From Microvirga sp. (GTDB lineage Bacteria > Pseudomonadota > Alphaproteobacteria > Rhizobiales > Beijerinckiaceae), in assembly GCA_031181145.1 (NCBI GenBank), contig JAPSLB010000007.1, positions 1-64,000 on the forward strand: a stretch of DNA of 64,000 bases. Reading direction: 5' to 3'. Below are positions 55,498 to 64,000 of the stretch, piece after piece. Numbering within the stretch: position 1 is the stretch's first letter; every line of letters begins with the position of its first letter. The notes beneath the pieces are model-generated. The model was not told the DNA's origin. It was given only the letters and a program-made list of their open reading frames with translations, and did not search any database. The position numbers and the translations under genes are program-made.

Positions 55498-55887
55498 TCA
55501 AGCTGCCAGCTCGGCGGATTGCGGCGTCTCGCCGCGATAGATGCAGCCTTCCGATGAACCGGCCATGCCGCGCTTGAGCTCGACTTCCTCGAGATTCGGG
55601 AAGCGCTCCTTCACCTTGCGCCAGATATAGGTGGTGATGTTCTCGAGCGATGCGAGACCGATCTCGTCCTGCTTGAGGTCGAGATTCGCATGATCGAGAC
55701 CCGTTCCGTGGTTCCCCTTCAGCTCCGTGATGTAGTTCTCGACATCGTAGAGATTGACGGGCCACCCATAGACCTCGTCGACCGGGCCGCCGAAGGTCAG
55801 CCGCGCAATGAAGGTGTGCCCGTGGAGTCCCGAGTAGGGATGCACCGAATGGGCGGCTTCGAACGTGAATTCGCAGTAGGTTTTCAT
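55498..55887 (-). CDS. PTPS/QueD-family protein without the canonical Cys
   Basis: 129 residues of the 6-pyruvoyl/6-carboxy-tetrahydropterin synthase fold. Zinc ligands His13 (FEAAHS) and His22/His24 (LHGHTF) are present, as are the Asp/His of TGLDHANLDL and the Glu of EGCIYRGE. The catalytic Cys, which in QueD lies four residues before HGH (KCGRLHGH), aligns to Tyr18 (PYSGLHGH). So it may not be a standard QueD; either another residue acts or it makes or binds another pterin. It is the third gene of the operon with PruR-like and DcpA-like genes, which respond to pterins. Queuosine synthesis genes queC/E are not adjacent. Confidence 0.85.
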   Translation of the reverse strand: MKTYCEFTFEAAHSVHPYSGLHGHTFIARLTFGGPVDEVYGWPVNLYDVENYITELKGNHGTGLDHANLDLKQDEIGLASLENITTYIWRKVKERFPNLEEVELKRGMAGSSEGCIYRGETPQSAELAA

Positions 55888-55926
55888 CGATCATGCTCCA
55901 GCTGATGGTGAGATTGACCGCTCGCG

Positions 55927-58350
55927 TCAGGCGACTTCCACTTTTCGCCGCTCCGCCGCGAGCGTGTGAACGAGTTCGGAGGCAGGCTTGGGCCGACCGA
56001 AGTAATACCCCTGCACCTCGGTGCATCCGGCCGCCGTGATCTGGAGGAACTGATCCTCCGTCTCGACGCCTTCGGCGACGGTCGACATGCCAAGGCTCGC
56101 GCCCAGTCCTGCGATCGAGCGCACGATGGCCAGGCAATCCGCACGCGAGGAAAGCTCGCGCACGAAGCTCTGGTCGATCTTGATCTTGTCGAAGGGAAAG
56201 CTGCGCAGATAGCTGAGCGAGGAATAACCCGTGCCGAAATCGTCCATGGCGATGCGCACACCCATGCGGCGCAGCTGGTGCAGCGTCGCGACGGTCAGAT
56301 CGTTGTCCTGCAGCAGAACGGATTCGGTGATTTCCAACTCCAGGCGGTCCGGGGCCAGACCGGAGCGCGCCAGGGCGCGGCTCACGCTCTGCACGAGCGT
56401 CTTGTTCCGGAACTGCACAGGCGAGAGATTGACCGCGACCTTGATTCCCTTCGGCCACGCGGTGGCGGTGACGCAGGCCTGCTCCAGCACCCAATCGCCC
56501 AGAGAGGAGATCAGGCCTATATCTTCGGCAACCGGAATGAAATCGCCGGGCGAGATCATGCCGCGCTCGGGATGCCGCCAGCGCAGCAGCGCCTCATAGC
56601 CTCCGATTTCGTTGGCACGCACATCGACCTGCGGCTGGAAATGCAGCTCGAACTCGCGGTTCGCGAGAGCCTTGCGCAAATCGATCTCCAGGGAGCGACG
56701 GGCCTGCAGCTCCGCGTCCATCTCCGGCTCGAAGAAGCGGTAGGTCGCGCGCCCGTCGGCCTTGGCGCGGTAGAGTGCAAGGTCGGCCTGCTTGAGGAGC
56801 TGATCGGGCGACAAATTCCCTTCGGAGGCAACCGCGATGCCGATGCTGGTGCCGATTACGATTTCCTGCCCCTCGAGGTCGTAGGGCATGCTCACGGCTT
56901 CGACGATGCGCATGGCGAGGGCTGCGCAGTCCTGCTGATCGTCTATGGCGAGCTGCAGGATGGCGAACTCGTCGCCGCCAAGGCGCGCAACCACATCCTG
57001 CGGCCGGATGGAGCTGCGCAAGCGATCGGCCACGAGCTTGAGAAGAGCATCGCCCGTCTCGTGGCCGAGGGAGTCGTTCACATCTTTGAAGCGGTCGAGG
57101 TCGAGGCAGAAGACCGCCATCTTCAGCCGCTCGCGCCCGGTCTCTTCGAGCGCATGCTCCAATTGCTGTCGGAAGAGCACCCGGTTAGCGAGGTCGGTGA
57201 GCGCATCGTGATGGGCCATGTAGGCAATCTGCGACTCGGCCTGCCTGCGCTCCGTGATGTCCTCGTAAGTTGCCACCCAGCCGCCATTCGACATGGGCTG
57301 GTGCGAGATGGCAAAGGTCTGCCCGTCGGGCTCCTCATGGATGAAGGCGAATTGCTGCCGTTTCAGCATAAGTTCCTGCTGCTCCGCCAGGATCTTCCGC
57401 AGAGGTTCCGCTCCCCTGCAGTTCTGCATCGCCGCCTGGTCGATCAGATGGCTGATCGTCACGCCGGATTGAACTGTCCTGTCGATGCCGAAGAGTTCCG
57501 CAAAGCGGGCATTGAAGACGATGATGCGCTCGGAATCGTCCACCATGCACAGGCCATGAGACATGTTGTTGAGCGCGGCATCGAAGCGTTCGTTCTGCGT
57601 TCTGAGCTCGTGCTCCTGCATCTGCAGCGCCTCGTTGCGGAGCCGGAGCTCGTCATAGGCGCCACTGAGGGCCTTGTTGGTCCTCTCCAGCTTTGCGGAA
57701 ATGCTTTCGAAGTTGTCCGCGTAAAGCCGCAGCTCGCCATGCGCCCGCTCCAGAAGTCTGTTGTGCCATCCCAACAGCGCCAGCAGGAACAAGCCGAACA
57801 CGATCAGACCGGCCGCCAGGCTCGAGAACATCCAGTGCAGCCGGATCAGTTCGTGCTGATCCTGCTCGGCACGCTGCCCACCGTAATGGTTGGCGGCGGC
57901 CGCGAGCCCTGCAAGCTTGATCTCCAGCGGCTCCAGCACCTTGAGCGCCGCCATGGCGGAACCGGGCTGCTCCAGGCGATCGATGTACGGCTGGATATCC
58001 TTCAGCGCCTTGTCGAGATCCTGGGCTACGCCCACCCATTCGGGAGTCGAATAGAGAAATTCGCGGAAATCGCCCGCGAACAGAAGATTCGTCCGGCTCA
58101 CGATGATGTCGTAGCGCAGGCCGACCTCCTCCTTGTCGACCGTCGGATCCTGAGCTGCGAATGCGCTCAGGCGCTGCTCGAGACGCGTGAACTCGTGCAC
58201 GGCCTGTGCTGCGTGCCAGGGGGTATTGTAGCGCGCGACGTGCTTGAGAACATTCTGACGCTCGACGATAAGCACCGAGATATAGGCTGCGGACACGATG
58301 AAGCCGACGATGACGACGGCAAGCACCAATTTGAGCGTGCGCAGCGACAA
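55927..58350 (-). CDS. DcpA-like dual GGDEF-EAL c-di-GMP enzyme with periplasmic sensor
   Basis: 807 residues: membrane helix (7-29), periplasmic helical domain (30-172), second helix (173-195), coiled coil (205-258), PAS (260-370), GGDEF (375-540) and EAL (555-800). The diguanylate cyclase active site GGDEF is intact (458-462); an RxxD-type I-site is not obvious. The EAL has EALLRWRHP (586-), the metal residues in LEITESVLL and DDFGTGYSSLSYL, and KIDQSFVR. So both synthesis and breakdown of c-di-GMP look possible. The architecture and the upstream PruR-like gene match the DcpA system of Agrobacterium, where a periplasmic pterin-binding protein controls the balance. Confidence 0.93.
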   Translation of the reverse strand: MSLRTLKLVLAVVIVGFIVSAAYISVLIVERQNVLKHVARYNTPWHAAQAVHEFTRLEQRLSAFAAQDPTVDKEEVGLRYDIIVSRTNLLFAGDFREFLYSTPEWVGVAQDLDKALKDIQPYIDRLEQPGSAMAALKVLEPLEIKLAGLAAAANHYGGQRAEQDQHELIRLHWMFSSLAAGLIVFGLFLLALLGWHNRLLERAHGELRLYADNFESISAKLERTNKALSGAYDELRLRNEALQMQEHELRTQNERFDAALNNMSHGLCMVDDSERIIVFNARFAELFGIDRTVQSGVTISHLIDQAAMQNCRGAEPLRKILAEQQELMLKRQQFAFIHEEPDGQTFAISHQPMSNGGWVATYEDITERRQAESQIAYMAHHDALTDLANRVLFRQQLEHALEETGRERLKMAVFCLDLDRFKDVNDSLGHETGDALLKLVADRLRSSIRPQDVVARLGGDEFAILQLAIDDQQDCAALAMRIVEAVSMPYDLEGQEIVIGTSIGIAVASEGNLSPDQLLKQADLALYRAKADGRATYRFFEPEMDAELQARRSLEIDLRKALANREFELHFQPQVDVRANEIGGYEALLRWRHPERGMISPGDFIPVAEDIGLISSLGDWVLEQACVTATAWPKGIKVAVNLSPVQFRNKTLVQSVSRALARSGLAPDRLELEITESVLLQDNDLTVATLHQLRRMGVRIAMDDFGTGYSSLSYLRSFPFDKIKIDQSFVRELSSRADCLAIVRSIAGLGASLGMSTVAEGVETEDQFLQITAAGCTEVQGYYFGRPKPASELVHTLAAERRKVEVA

Positions 58351-58380
58351 GCGATATTCTCCGAGGCGCTCGATGTTGTT

Positions 58381-58905
58381 TTACTTCACGACGATCTTGG
58401 ACACCTGCCAGACCGACCGGCCGTAATAGGTCTGGTGCTGCAGGTCGGGATCCGTGTCGAAAGGATAAATGATGAAGAGAGGACCCTTGTCGCGCACCGA
58501 GATGTACTCGTCGTTCACTTTGAGCGCGAGCAGGACCTTGTATTTTCTGACGTCTGCAACCGGGATGTCGCTGCTGTAGTCGTTCAGCGCCACGACCATC
58601 AGATGCTCGCCCGATGCCCCAAGCCGATCCAAAAGCTTGGCCATCGGGATCCCCTCGAATTTCGTTGGGCCCGAATACCAGGGGGTCGAGGTCGTGAAGG
58701 ATTCCATGCCTATGTCTTCCAACATGGCGCGGTCGAACTCGGCCGTATCGCCCTTGTTGGTCACCGAGATCTTGCCCGAGACGGTGAGAACCAGCTTGCC
58801 TTTGGGTGTCGGAAGCGTTCTCGCTTCCGCAACTGCCATTCCAACCCACGTCGAAAGCGCGAGGAGTGCACTGAGAAAAAGGATTTTTGTTTTGAAGATA
58901 GACAT
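58381..58905 (-). CDS. PruR-like periplasmic SUOX-fold pterin-binding protein
   Basis: 174 residues with a signal peptide (MSIFKTKILFLSALLALSTW, cleavage near AEA). The mature part matches the small sulfite-oxidase/molybdopterin-binding fold: FDRAMLEDIGMESFTTSTPW, FEGIPMAKLLDRLGA, MVVALNDYSSDIPVADV and GPLFIIYPFD. It lacks the Cys that would bind molybdenum in SUOX enzymes (no Cys in the mature chain), so it should bind a pterin without catalysis. In Agrobacterium PruR binds pterins and acts on DcpA. The downstream c-di-GMP gene lies 30 bases away. ATG at 58905 fits the signal peptide. Confidence 0.85.
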   Translation of the reverse strand: MSIFKTKILFLSALLALSTWVGMAVAEARTLPTPKGKLVLTVSGKISVTNKGDTAEFDRAMLEDIGMESFTTSTPWYSGPTKFEGIPMAKLLDRLGASGEHLMVVALNDYSSDIPVADVRKYKVLLALKVNDEYISVRDKGPLFIIYPFDTDPDLQHQTYYGRSVWQVSKIVVK

Positions 58906-59085
58906 CGCCTGCCCGCAGTATCGATCAGTAATTACACTTATATACAGGATCCGGTAAATTTTATTTTTCAGGAAATAGGGCAAGCAAACTTTTTAATACG
59001 TTATTATATAATAGTCATTTTCTTATATGTCTTCTCGGCTTCTCGTAGCTCCGATCTAAACTCTCTACGCTTAACAACTCCCTGC

Positions 59086-59114
59086 CGGGCCGCCTCGTTC
59101 AATGAGGCGGCCCG
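59086..59114 (-). terminator. Strong hairpin beyond the dioxygenase gene
   Basis: A perfect 11-bp GC-rich stem (59086-59096 with 59104-59114, 7-base loop). No strong T-run on either side; probably a transcript end for the minus-strand gene stopping at 59140. Confidence 0.55.
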
Positions 59115-59139
59115 CTTTGGGAGCGATGATCCTGAGAGG

Positions 59140-60084
59140 CTACGCCCTCAACGGCTTCAGACCTGCCTCGATCTCAGTCCGTCGCGGCTCCAGGAAGGGC
59201 GGTAGGGCAAGGCTCTCGCCGAGCTTGTCCATGGGCTCGTCCGTGGCGAAGCCCGGACCGTCGGTCGCGATCTCGAACAGGATGCCGTTGGGCTCGCGGA
59301 AGTAGAGGCTCCGGAAGTAATAGCGGTCGACGGGGCCGCTCGACGGCGCGCGCAGGCTCTGGAGGCGCTCCCAGCACTCCTGATAGGTCTGCTCGTCGGG
59401 CGTGCGGAACGCCACGTGATGCACGCCGCCCGCACCGGGCTGGGCCATGCTCAAGTTCGGCTCCACGGCCACGTGCAGCTCCGCGGCAGGCCCCCCGTCA
59501 CCCATCTCGAACACGTGGACGGGCGTATCGCCGATGCGGTACTCGCGGGCTGCGCGCATATCCATGGCGTCCGTCAGCACCCGGGCCGTGCGCTCGAACC
59601 GGGGCACGCTGATGGTGATGGGGCCGAGGCCGCGGATCTGGTGCTCCGCCGGCACGGGGCTGCGCTCCCAAGGGTGCGCCTCTCCCTGCCCGCCGTCATC
59701 GACGAGGCTGAGGCGCTGCCCTTCGAAATCCTCGAAATCCAGGACGAGCCGCCCGTCGCGCTCGGTGATCGGCTGATGCGTGATCGCGAGAGAGGTGAGG
59801 CGGTCCTTCCACCATTGCAGCGCCTTCTCGCCGTTCACGCGGAGGCCCGTGCGGGTGATGCTGTGGGTGCCCCGCCGCTCCCGCGCCACGGGCCAGTCGA
59901 AGAATGTGATGTCCGTGCCCGGCGTGGCCCTGCCGTCCGCATAGAAGAGGTGGTAGGCGCTCACGTCGTCCTGGTTCACGGTCTTCTTCACGAGCCGCAT
60001 GCCGAGGGCCTGCGTGTAGAAGGCATGGTTGCCGGACGCGTCGGCGGTGACGGCGGTGAGATGATGGATGCCGGTCAGCTTCAT
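59140..60084 (-). CDS. Ring-cleaving dioxygenase-like (MhqO-type) VOC protein
   Basis: 314 residues, two VOC modules. [20 protein letters not shown] opens module 1 with the metal His; [23 protein letters not shown] is diagnostic of the MhqO/glyoxalase-type ring-cleaving group. Module 2 includes [16 protein letters not shown] with a second metal His and [19 protein letters not shown] with the Glu ligand. Bacterial members protect against quinones. I chose the ATG at 60084, at which homology begins. Confidence 0.92.
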   Translation of the reverse strand: MKLTGIHHLTAVTADASGNHAFYTQALGMRLVKKTVNQDDVSAYHLFYADGRATPGTDITFFDWPVARERRGTHSITRTGLRVNGEKALQWWKDRLTSLAITHQPITERDGRLVLDFEDFEGQRLSLVDDGGQGEAHPWERSPVPAEHQIRGLGPITISVPRFERTARVLTDAMDMRAAREYRIGDTPVHVFEMGDGGPAAELHVAVEPNLSMAQPGAGGVHHVAFRTPDEQTYQECWERLQSLRAPSSGPVDRYYFRSLYFREPNGILFEIATDGPGFATDEPMDKLGESLALPPFLEPRRTEIEAGLKPLRA

Positions 60085-60202
60085 GGGAATGCTCCATGGA
60101 TGTCGACCGGAAGATAGGGCCTGAACCGGCACTCCGCGACCCGTTCAAGCGCCAAGGGAGCTTTGCCTGGGCGCAAGGTCGACGGGTCGCAGGTCTGGCC
60201 CC

Positions 60203-60297
60203 CTCGTCATGGCCGGGCCTGTCCCGGCCATCTCGATTCTCACGAGTGCCGCGCCGCAAGCCGTCGGGATCACCGGCACAGGGCCGGTGATGACGAG
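60203..60297. repeat. Pair of inverted REP-like units
   Basis: CTCGTCATGGCCGGGCCTGT...CATCTCG (60203-60235) and, inverted, GATCACCGGCACAGGGCCGGTGATGACGAG (about 60267-60297, shown as elements GATCACCGGC and GCCGGTGATGACGAG). Same family as the units at 20.8 kb, in the 223-bp gap between two same-strand genes. Confidence 0.7.
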
Positions 60298-60307
60298 GAG
60301 GATGGGT

Positions 60308-61744
60308 TTACGCGGCCTTCGCGCGCAGGTCGTCCGGGGTCACCTCCGGCGGGATGGGGCAGACATAGGAACGGCCGCCGGTGCGCTCCTTCAGCTCCGC
60401 CTTCGCGCGGACGACGATGTCCGGGTTGCGCAGGCAATCGGCCGCCGTGGTGGCCATGGCTTTTGCTGCGAGCACCATGCCCTTGTGGGCAGCGGGCAGG
60501 TTTCCTTGCGCGACGAGCTGCCAGGTGTGGAACGGGGTTCCGATGGCGAAGCACGCCGTGTGGCATTGCACCGTCGGCACGATCCAGCTCACGTCGCCCA
60601 CATCGGTGGTGCCCATGGAGACCTCCTCCCGCACCGGCATGGGGAGCAGCCCGTCGTGCAGCACCTGGTTCGCCAGCGAGCGGTCGTGCGGCGCAACGCT
60701 CGCCAGAATCTCCTCCTTCGTCAGCGCCGTCTTCTGCAGCTCTCCGGCGAAGGCATAATCCGTCTCGTCGAAGCCCGGGCCGCCGAGCCGCTTCATGTTC
60801 TCGTACATGACCTCCTGCAGCACCTTGTTGGGCAGGACGTTCGACGTCGCATCGGTGATCTGCACCGTAAATGACGTTTCCGTCATCAGGGCCGCCCCTT
60901 CTGCGATCTTCTTCACGCGCTCGAACAGGCGCTCCGCGTCGGGCAGATGCGGCGAACGCACGAGATAGAGGGATTCCGCATAGGCCTGGACCACGTTCGG
61001 CGCATCGCCGCCCGTGTTGGTGATGGCGTAATGCACGCGCGCGTCGGAGGGCATGTGTTCGCGCATGTAGTTCACGCCCACGTTCATCAGCTCCACGGCG
61101 TCGAGGGCGCTGCGGCCAACATGCGGAGAGGCCGCCGCGTGGGAGGCGCGGCCCGTGAAGCGGAAGTAGGCCTGGATGCAGGCGAGCGAGGAGGTGGTCT
61201 GCACCTCGTTGACCACGCTCGGATGCCAGCAGAAGGCGGCGTCGAGATCGTCGAACAGCCCGGCTCGCGCCATGAACGTCTTGCCCGAGCCGCTCTCCTC
61301 CGCAGGGCAGCCGTAATAGCGCACGGTGCCCGCGATCCCTTCCGCTTCGAGCGCATCTTTCAGCGCCACGGCGGCGAGGGCCGAAGCGGCCCCCAGGAGG
61401 TTGTGCCCGCAGCCATGGCCGGGCGCACCCTTCGTGGTCGGCTTGTGCTCCGTCACGCCCGAGACCTGAGCGAGATCCGGCAACGCATCGAACTCGCCCA
61501 GGATTCCGACGACGGGGCCGCCCTTGCCGTATTCCGCCACGAAGGCCGTGGCCATGCCGCCCACGTTCCTCGCGATGCGAAAGCCCTCGCGCTCCAGCAC
61601 GGCGATCTGCTCGGCGACAGCCTTGTGCTCCTCGAACGCCAGCTCGGGCATGGCCCAGATGCGGTCGCTCAGGGCGCAGTAATCGGCGGCCTTCGCATTC
61701 ACGCGACGGACGATTTCATCGAGGCCGAGAGGATCGTTTTGCAT
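60308..61744 (-). CDS. M20 family amidohydrolase (AbgB-like)
   Basis: 478 residues. Metal ligands: GHGCGHNLLG, EFDALPD and CPAEESGSGK (with Glu-Glu), then CWHPSVVNEV; dimerisation domain around FRFTGRASHAAASPHVGRSALDAVELMN (core GRASHAAASPHVGRSA). Similarity to aminobenzoyl-glutamate utilisation protein B: VPTVQCHTACFAIGTPFHTWQ. Possible function: cleave p-aminobenzoyl-glutamate or other N-acyl amino acids. No abgA or abgT next to it. GGGAG before the ATG at 61744. Confidence 0.9.
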   Translation of the reverse strand: MQNDPLGLDEIVRRVNAKAADYCALSDRIWAMPELAFEEHKAVAEQIAVLEREGFRIARNVGGMATAFVAEYGKGGPVVGILGEFDALPDLAQVSGVTEHKPTTKGAPGHGCGHNLLGAASALAAVALKDALEAEGIAGTVRYYGCPAEESGSGKTFMARAGLFDDLDAAFCWHPSVVNEVQTTSSLACIQAYFRFTGRASHAAASPHVGRSALDAVELMNVGVNYMREHMPSDARVHYAITNTGGDAPNVVQAYAESLYLVRSPHLPDAERLFERVKKIAEGAALMTETSFTVQITDATSNVLPNKVLQEVMYENMKRLGGPGFDETDYAFAGELQKTALTKEEILASVAPHDRSLANQVLHDGLLPMPVREEVSMGTTDVGDVSWIVPTVQCHTACFAIGTPFHTWQLVAQGNLPAAHKGMVLAAKAMATTAADCLRNPDIVVRAKAELKERTGGRSYVCPIPPEVTPDDLRAKAA

Positions 61745-61843
61745 GGGTGCTCCCTGATTGTCGGTTTCGCGGTCTTTTAGACCCGAGATCGCCGGCACGG
61801 AAGTGGCGATGCGACCTCGTCCTCCGGGCAACGATGCAGCAGA

Positions 61844-63409
61844 CTACCCCGCAGCAAACAGATCCCGCGTGTCCGAAGACGGCACCGGCTCCTCGAAGGC
61901 GTTCGGATCGCCCGGTCCGGTCTCCCATCCGAGATCCGGGAGCGCGATGATGCGCAGGCCCCGCGGGTCGTTGCGGGTCACGACGATGTTGCGGGTTTCC
62001 ATATAGGCGATGAGGCGTCGGGCGCGACCGGGGGAGCGGCTGCCGCAGGCGCGGGCGATCTCGCCGTCCGGAGGACAGGGCGAGCCTTCCATGGCGGCGC
62101 GGGCCAGCAGCAGATAGACGCCCTGGATGTCCTCTTCCAGGGCGTTCGCGAAGGCCACCGCGCGGTCCCATTCGGTGCCCCCGGCAGTCGCGGTGTCGAC
62201 GCCCGCGCGCGCCACCGCGAGGCGGCGGCGGAAGGTGTTGAGGGTCAAGGGCTCGCCGGAGATGCGGCGGATGCGGCAGCGCACGAGGAAGTCCTGATAG
62301 AGCACGGCGACCGAGCGGAAGGCCGCTTCGGGATCGTCCAGGATCTCGCGCAGGATCGCATCGAGCGCGGCCTCGCGCTCCGCCTTCGATTCCGCGGTGA
62401 GCTCCTCGACCTGCGGCTCCGGCGCGGCCGCCGCGCGGGTGCGGGCGAGCTGGGCCAGAAGATCGTTGGTGGAGGGGGCGGGAGGCGGAGGCGGCGCACG
62501 GCGCGGCATGACCGGGCGGGCGACCACCTCGTCCTCACCGGCCTTGAAGATGAGATCGCGCGCGTCCTCCCTCTGCTGCTCGGGCAACGGCATGAGCTTG
62601 AACGAGCCGGAGCGGGCGGCGGTTTCCACCTCGCCGATGCGGATCGGCAGCGGGCGGCGCGAGAGCGCAGGGCCCAAAGCGACGAAATGGCCGCGCTCGA
62701 GGTCGCGGAACATCTCGGCCTGGCGGCGCTCCATGCCCAGGAGGTCGGCTGCGCGGGCCATGTCGATGTCCAGGAAGGTGCGGCCCATGAGGAAGTTGGA
62801 GGCTTCCGCCGCCACGTTCTTGGCGAGCTTCGCGAGGCGCTGGGTGGCGATGATGCCCGCAAGCCCGCGCTTTCGGCCACGGCACATGAGGTTGGTCATG
62901 GCGCCCAGCGAGACCTTCCTGGCCTCGTCCGAGACCTCGCCCGCGGCGGCGGGGGCGAAGAGCTGCGCCTCGTCCACCACCACGAGCATGGGGTACCAGA
63001 AGTCGCGATCCGCGTCGAACAAGCCGCCGAGGAAGGCCGCCGCGCAGCGCATCTGAGCCTCGGCGTCGAGGCCCTCCAGGCTCAGGACCACCGAGACCCG
63101 GTGCTGGCGCACGCGGGCGGCGATGCGCTGGATGTCGCCCTCGCTGCGGGAGGCATCCACCACCACATGGCCGAACTTGTCGGCCAGCGTCACGAAATCG
63201 CCCTCCGGGTCGATCACGGCCTGCTGCACGAGGGACGCGCTCTGCTCGAGAAGGCGGCGCAGGAGGTGCGACTTGCCGGAGCCGGAATTGCCCTGGACGA
63301 GCAGACGCGTCGCCAGAAGCTCTTCCAGATCGAGCAGAGCCCTCTGTCCTCCGGGGGCGGAAGACGCCGCTCCCGAAGAGACCGCTCCCATGTCGATGCC
63401 AACCTTCAT
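61844..63409 (-). CDS. HerA-like/DUF87 ATP-binding protein
   Basis: 521 residues. P-loop GNSGSGKSHLLRRLLE (40-), Walker B MLVVVDEAQLFAP (about 141-153), sensor-type MCRGRKRGLAGIIATQRLAKLAKN and a Pro-rich linker at about 305-315, followed by a helical C-terminus with a winged-helix-like stretch (RACGSRSPGRARRLIAYMETRNIV). It belongs to the HerA/FtsK helicase-like group. HerA partners (NurA, SIR2-like) are not adjacent, so a defence role is not supported; a DNA-translocase or generic ATPase role is likelier. Confidence 0.88.
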   Translation of the reverse strand: MKVGIDMGAVSSGAASSAPGGQRALLDLEELLATRLLVQGNSGSGKSHLLRRLLEQSASLVQQAVIDPEGDFVTLADKFGHVVVDASRSEGDIQRIAARVRQHRVSVVLSLEGLDAEAQMRCAAAFLGGLFDADRDFWYPMLVVVDEAQLFAPAAAGEVSDEARKVSLGAMTNLMCRGRKRGLAGIIATQRLAKLAKNVAAEASNFLMGRTFLDIDMARAADLLGMERRQAEMFRDLERGHFVALGPALSRRPLPIRIGEVETAARSGSFKLMPLPEQQREDARDLIFKAGEDEVVARPVMPRRAPPPPPAPSTNDLLAQLARTRAAAAPEPQVEELTAESKAEREAALDAILREILDDPEAAFRSVAVLYQDFLVRCRIRRISGEPLTLNTFRRRLAVARAGVDTATAGGTEWDRAVAFANALEEDIQGVYLLLARAAMEGSPCPPDGEIARACGSRSPGRARRLIAYMETRNIVVTRNDPRGLRIIALPDLGWETGPGDPNAFEEPVPSSDTRDLFAAG

Positions 63410-63591
63410 CAGCCTCCCTCACAAGGTTTCAAAACGGCCCTGCTCCTAACACGGCAAAGCTCGCGAAAGTGCCGGAGGACCGGAAATCCTCCACAGGTGA
63501 ACCCCGCTATCCCCAGGCATGACGCCGCAGAGGCGAGGAAACCGCGGGGCGGGAGAGGCGATTACCAGGGAAAGCCGTTCCAGGAAAAGCC

Positions 63592-63822
63592 ATGCCGGTT
63601 CCCACCCCGCGAATCGCCCAAGAGGCCCGCCTTGTCCAGCCCCCCATCGCCCAGGTTCAAGCCCAGGGGCAGCCGGGCGGAAGCGCGACCGAGGCCGACC
63701 CGCAGCCGCCGGGGGCGGAGCGGGCCGAAGGAGCCTTCGGGGTCTTCGGCATGATGATCTCGGGCCTGATCATCATCTTCGCCATCGTGATCCTGTTCCT
63801 GCGGTCGCGGCGCAGCCGCTGA
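63592..63822 (+). CDS. Small single-pass membrane protein
   Basis: 76 residues. The first 50 are polar and Pro/Gln-rich (QVQAQGQPGGSATEADPQ); the C-terminus is one hydrophobic helix GMMISGLIIIFAIVILFL followed by a basic tail RSRRSR. So it is a tail-anchored inner-membrane protein. GCCA-rich start region, weak ribosome-binding site. Not recognised. The 182 bases before it show no signal. Confidence 0.65.
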   Translation: MPVPTPRIAQEARLVQPPIAQVQAQGQPGGSATEADPQPPGAERAEGAFGVFGMMISGLIIIFAIVILFLRSRRSR

Positions 63823-64000
63823 TCAATCGGCGATCGCCGCTTCCGCCGCCCTCACGGCGCCGCCGCGCAGGGGCCGCTCCTCCATGGCGAGCAGGAAGGC
63901 CAGCGCCAGCCCGAAGCCCGCAACGGCGGCGGCGAACACATAGGCGAAGACATCGGCGATGTTGATGCCGCTCCTGGCCGCCACGTCGCCCAGGCTCTCG
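63823..64000 (-). CDS. Probable MFS transporter, C-terminal end
   Basis: The minus-strand frame is open to the window edge and ends at 63823. The 58 residues include a hydrophobic helix VFAYVFAAAVAGFGLALAFL followed by AMEERPLRGG, the common C-terminus of EmrB/QacA-type MFS drug exporters. The rest lies beyond the window. Confidence 0.7.
   Translation of the reverse strand, partial: ESLGDVAARSGINIADVFAYVFAAAVAGFGLALAFLLAMEERPLRGGAVRAAEAAIAD

Noticed and set aside
55966-59205. 1079-codon plus-strand frame over the c-di-GMP gene
   Set aside because: It is the complement of the GGDEF-EAL and PruR-like genes; no domain signatures of its own.
61844-63409. HerA-like ATPase as part of an antiphage defence system
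   Set aside because: No NurA, SIR2 or other defence partner is adjacent; the neighbours are an amidohydrolase and a small membrane protein.

Overview
The window is 64 kb of GC-rich, densely coded chromosome from an alphaproteobacterium. The order rpsT - (AT-richer gap) - dnaA - dnaN - recF - gyrB, the ubiE-ubiB-coaBC-dut block facing mutM, clustered GANTC (CcrM) sites and a dispersed intergenic repeat typical of Rhizobiales point to Hyphomicrobiales; Methylobacteriaceae (a Microvirga-like organism) is my best guess, at moderate confidence. No tRNA, rRNA, insertion sequence, prophage or CRISPR array was seen.

Layout. 1-7.1 kb: end of argG, a secreted TPR protein, a CBS-containing site-2 protease, typA, and four consecutive small disordered hydrophilic proteins. 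7.2-12.8 kb: a tightly packed minus-strand operon ubiE-ubiB-coaBC-dut-rrf2-cysK. 12.9-25.9 kb: replication and housekeeping core (mutM, rpsT, candidate origin, dnaA, dnaN, recF, gyrB) with two small transporters. 26-33.2 kb: a head-to-head pair of Crp/Fnr regulators, an Asp-nucleophile hydrolase, a truncated short-chain dehydrogenase, an AztD-like zinc protein, and a chemoreceptor overlapping a separate PAS protein.

33.3-44.6 kb is the most coherent accessory locus: catabolism of hydroxyprolines. A 4-hydroxyproline arm (Cys/Cys epimerase, FAD D-hydroxyproline dehydrogenase, DapA-family deaminase), a polar amino acid ABC importer and a 3-hydroxyproline arm (proline-racemase homologue with Ser/Thr in place of both catalytic Cys, Ldh-family reductase, aconitase X) all read leftward, next to a divergent GntR/FCD regulator. 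The final ketoglutarate semialdehyde dehydrogenase is not in the window.

44.6-54.5 kb: a four-gene VOC/YCII/DUF1428 cluster with a divergent HxlR-SCP2 regulator, patatin, HNH nuclease, BON protein, HAD phosphatase, SemiSWEET, a hydrolase, a bacterial Clp1/Grc3-like kinase, DUF1028 and a TSUP transporter, with several very small genes. 54.6-58.9 kb: an operon that I read as a PruR-DcpA type pterin-responsive c-di-GMP module, here followed by a PTPS/QueD-family protein without the usual catalytic Cys. The rest holds a ring-cleaving dioxygenase-like protein, an M20 amidohydrolase, a HerA-like ATPase and the end of a probable MFS transporter.

Most interesting for follow-up: the pterin/c-di-GMP operon with its PTPS-like third gene; the combined 3-/4-hydroxyproline locus; helically phased GANTC sites by dnaA; a repeat whose two ends form the stop codons of two convergent genes; and the Clp1-like kinase.
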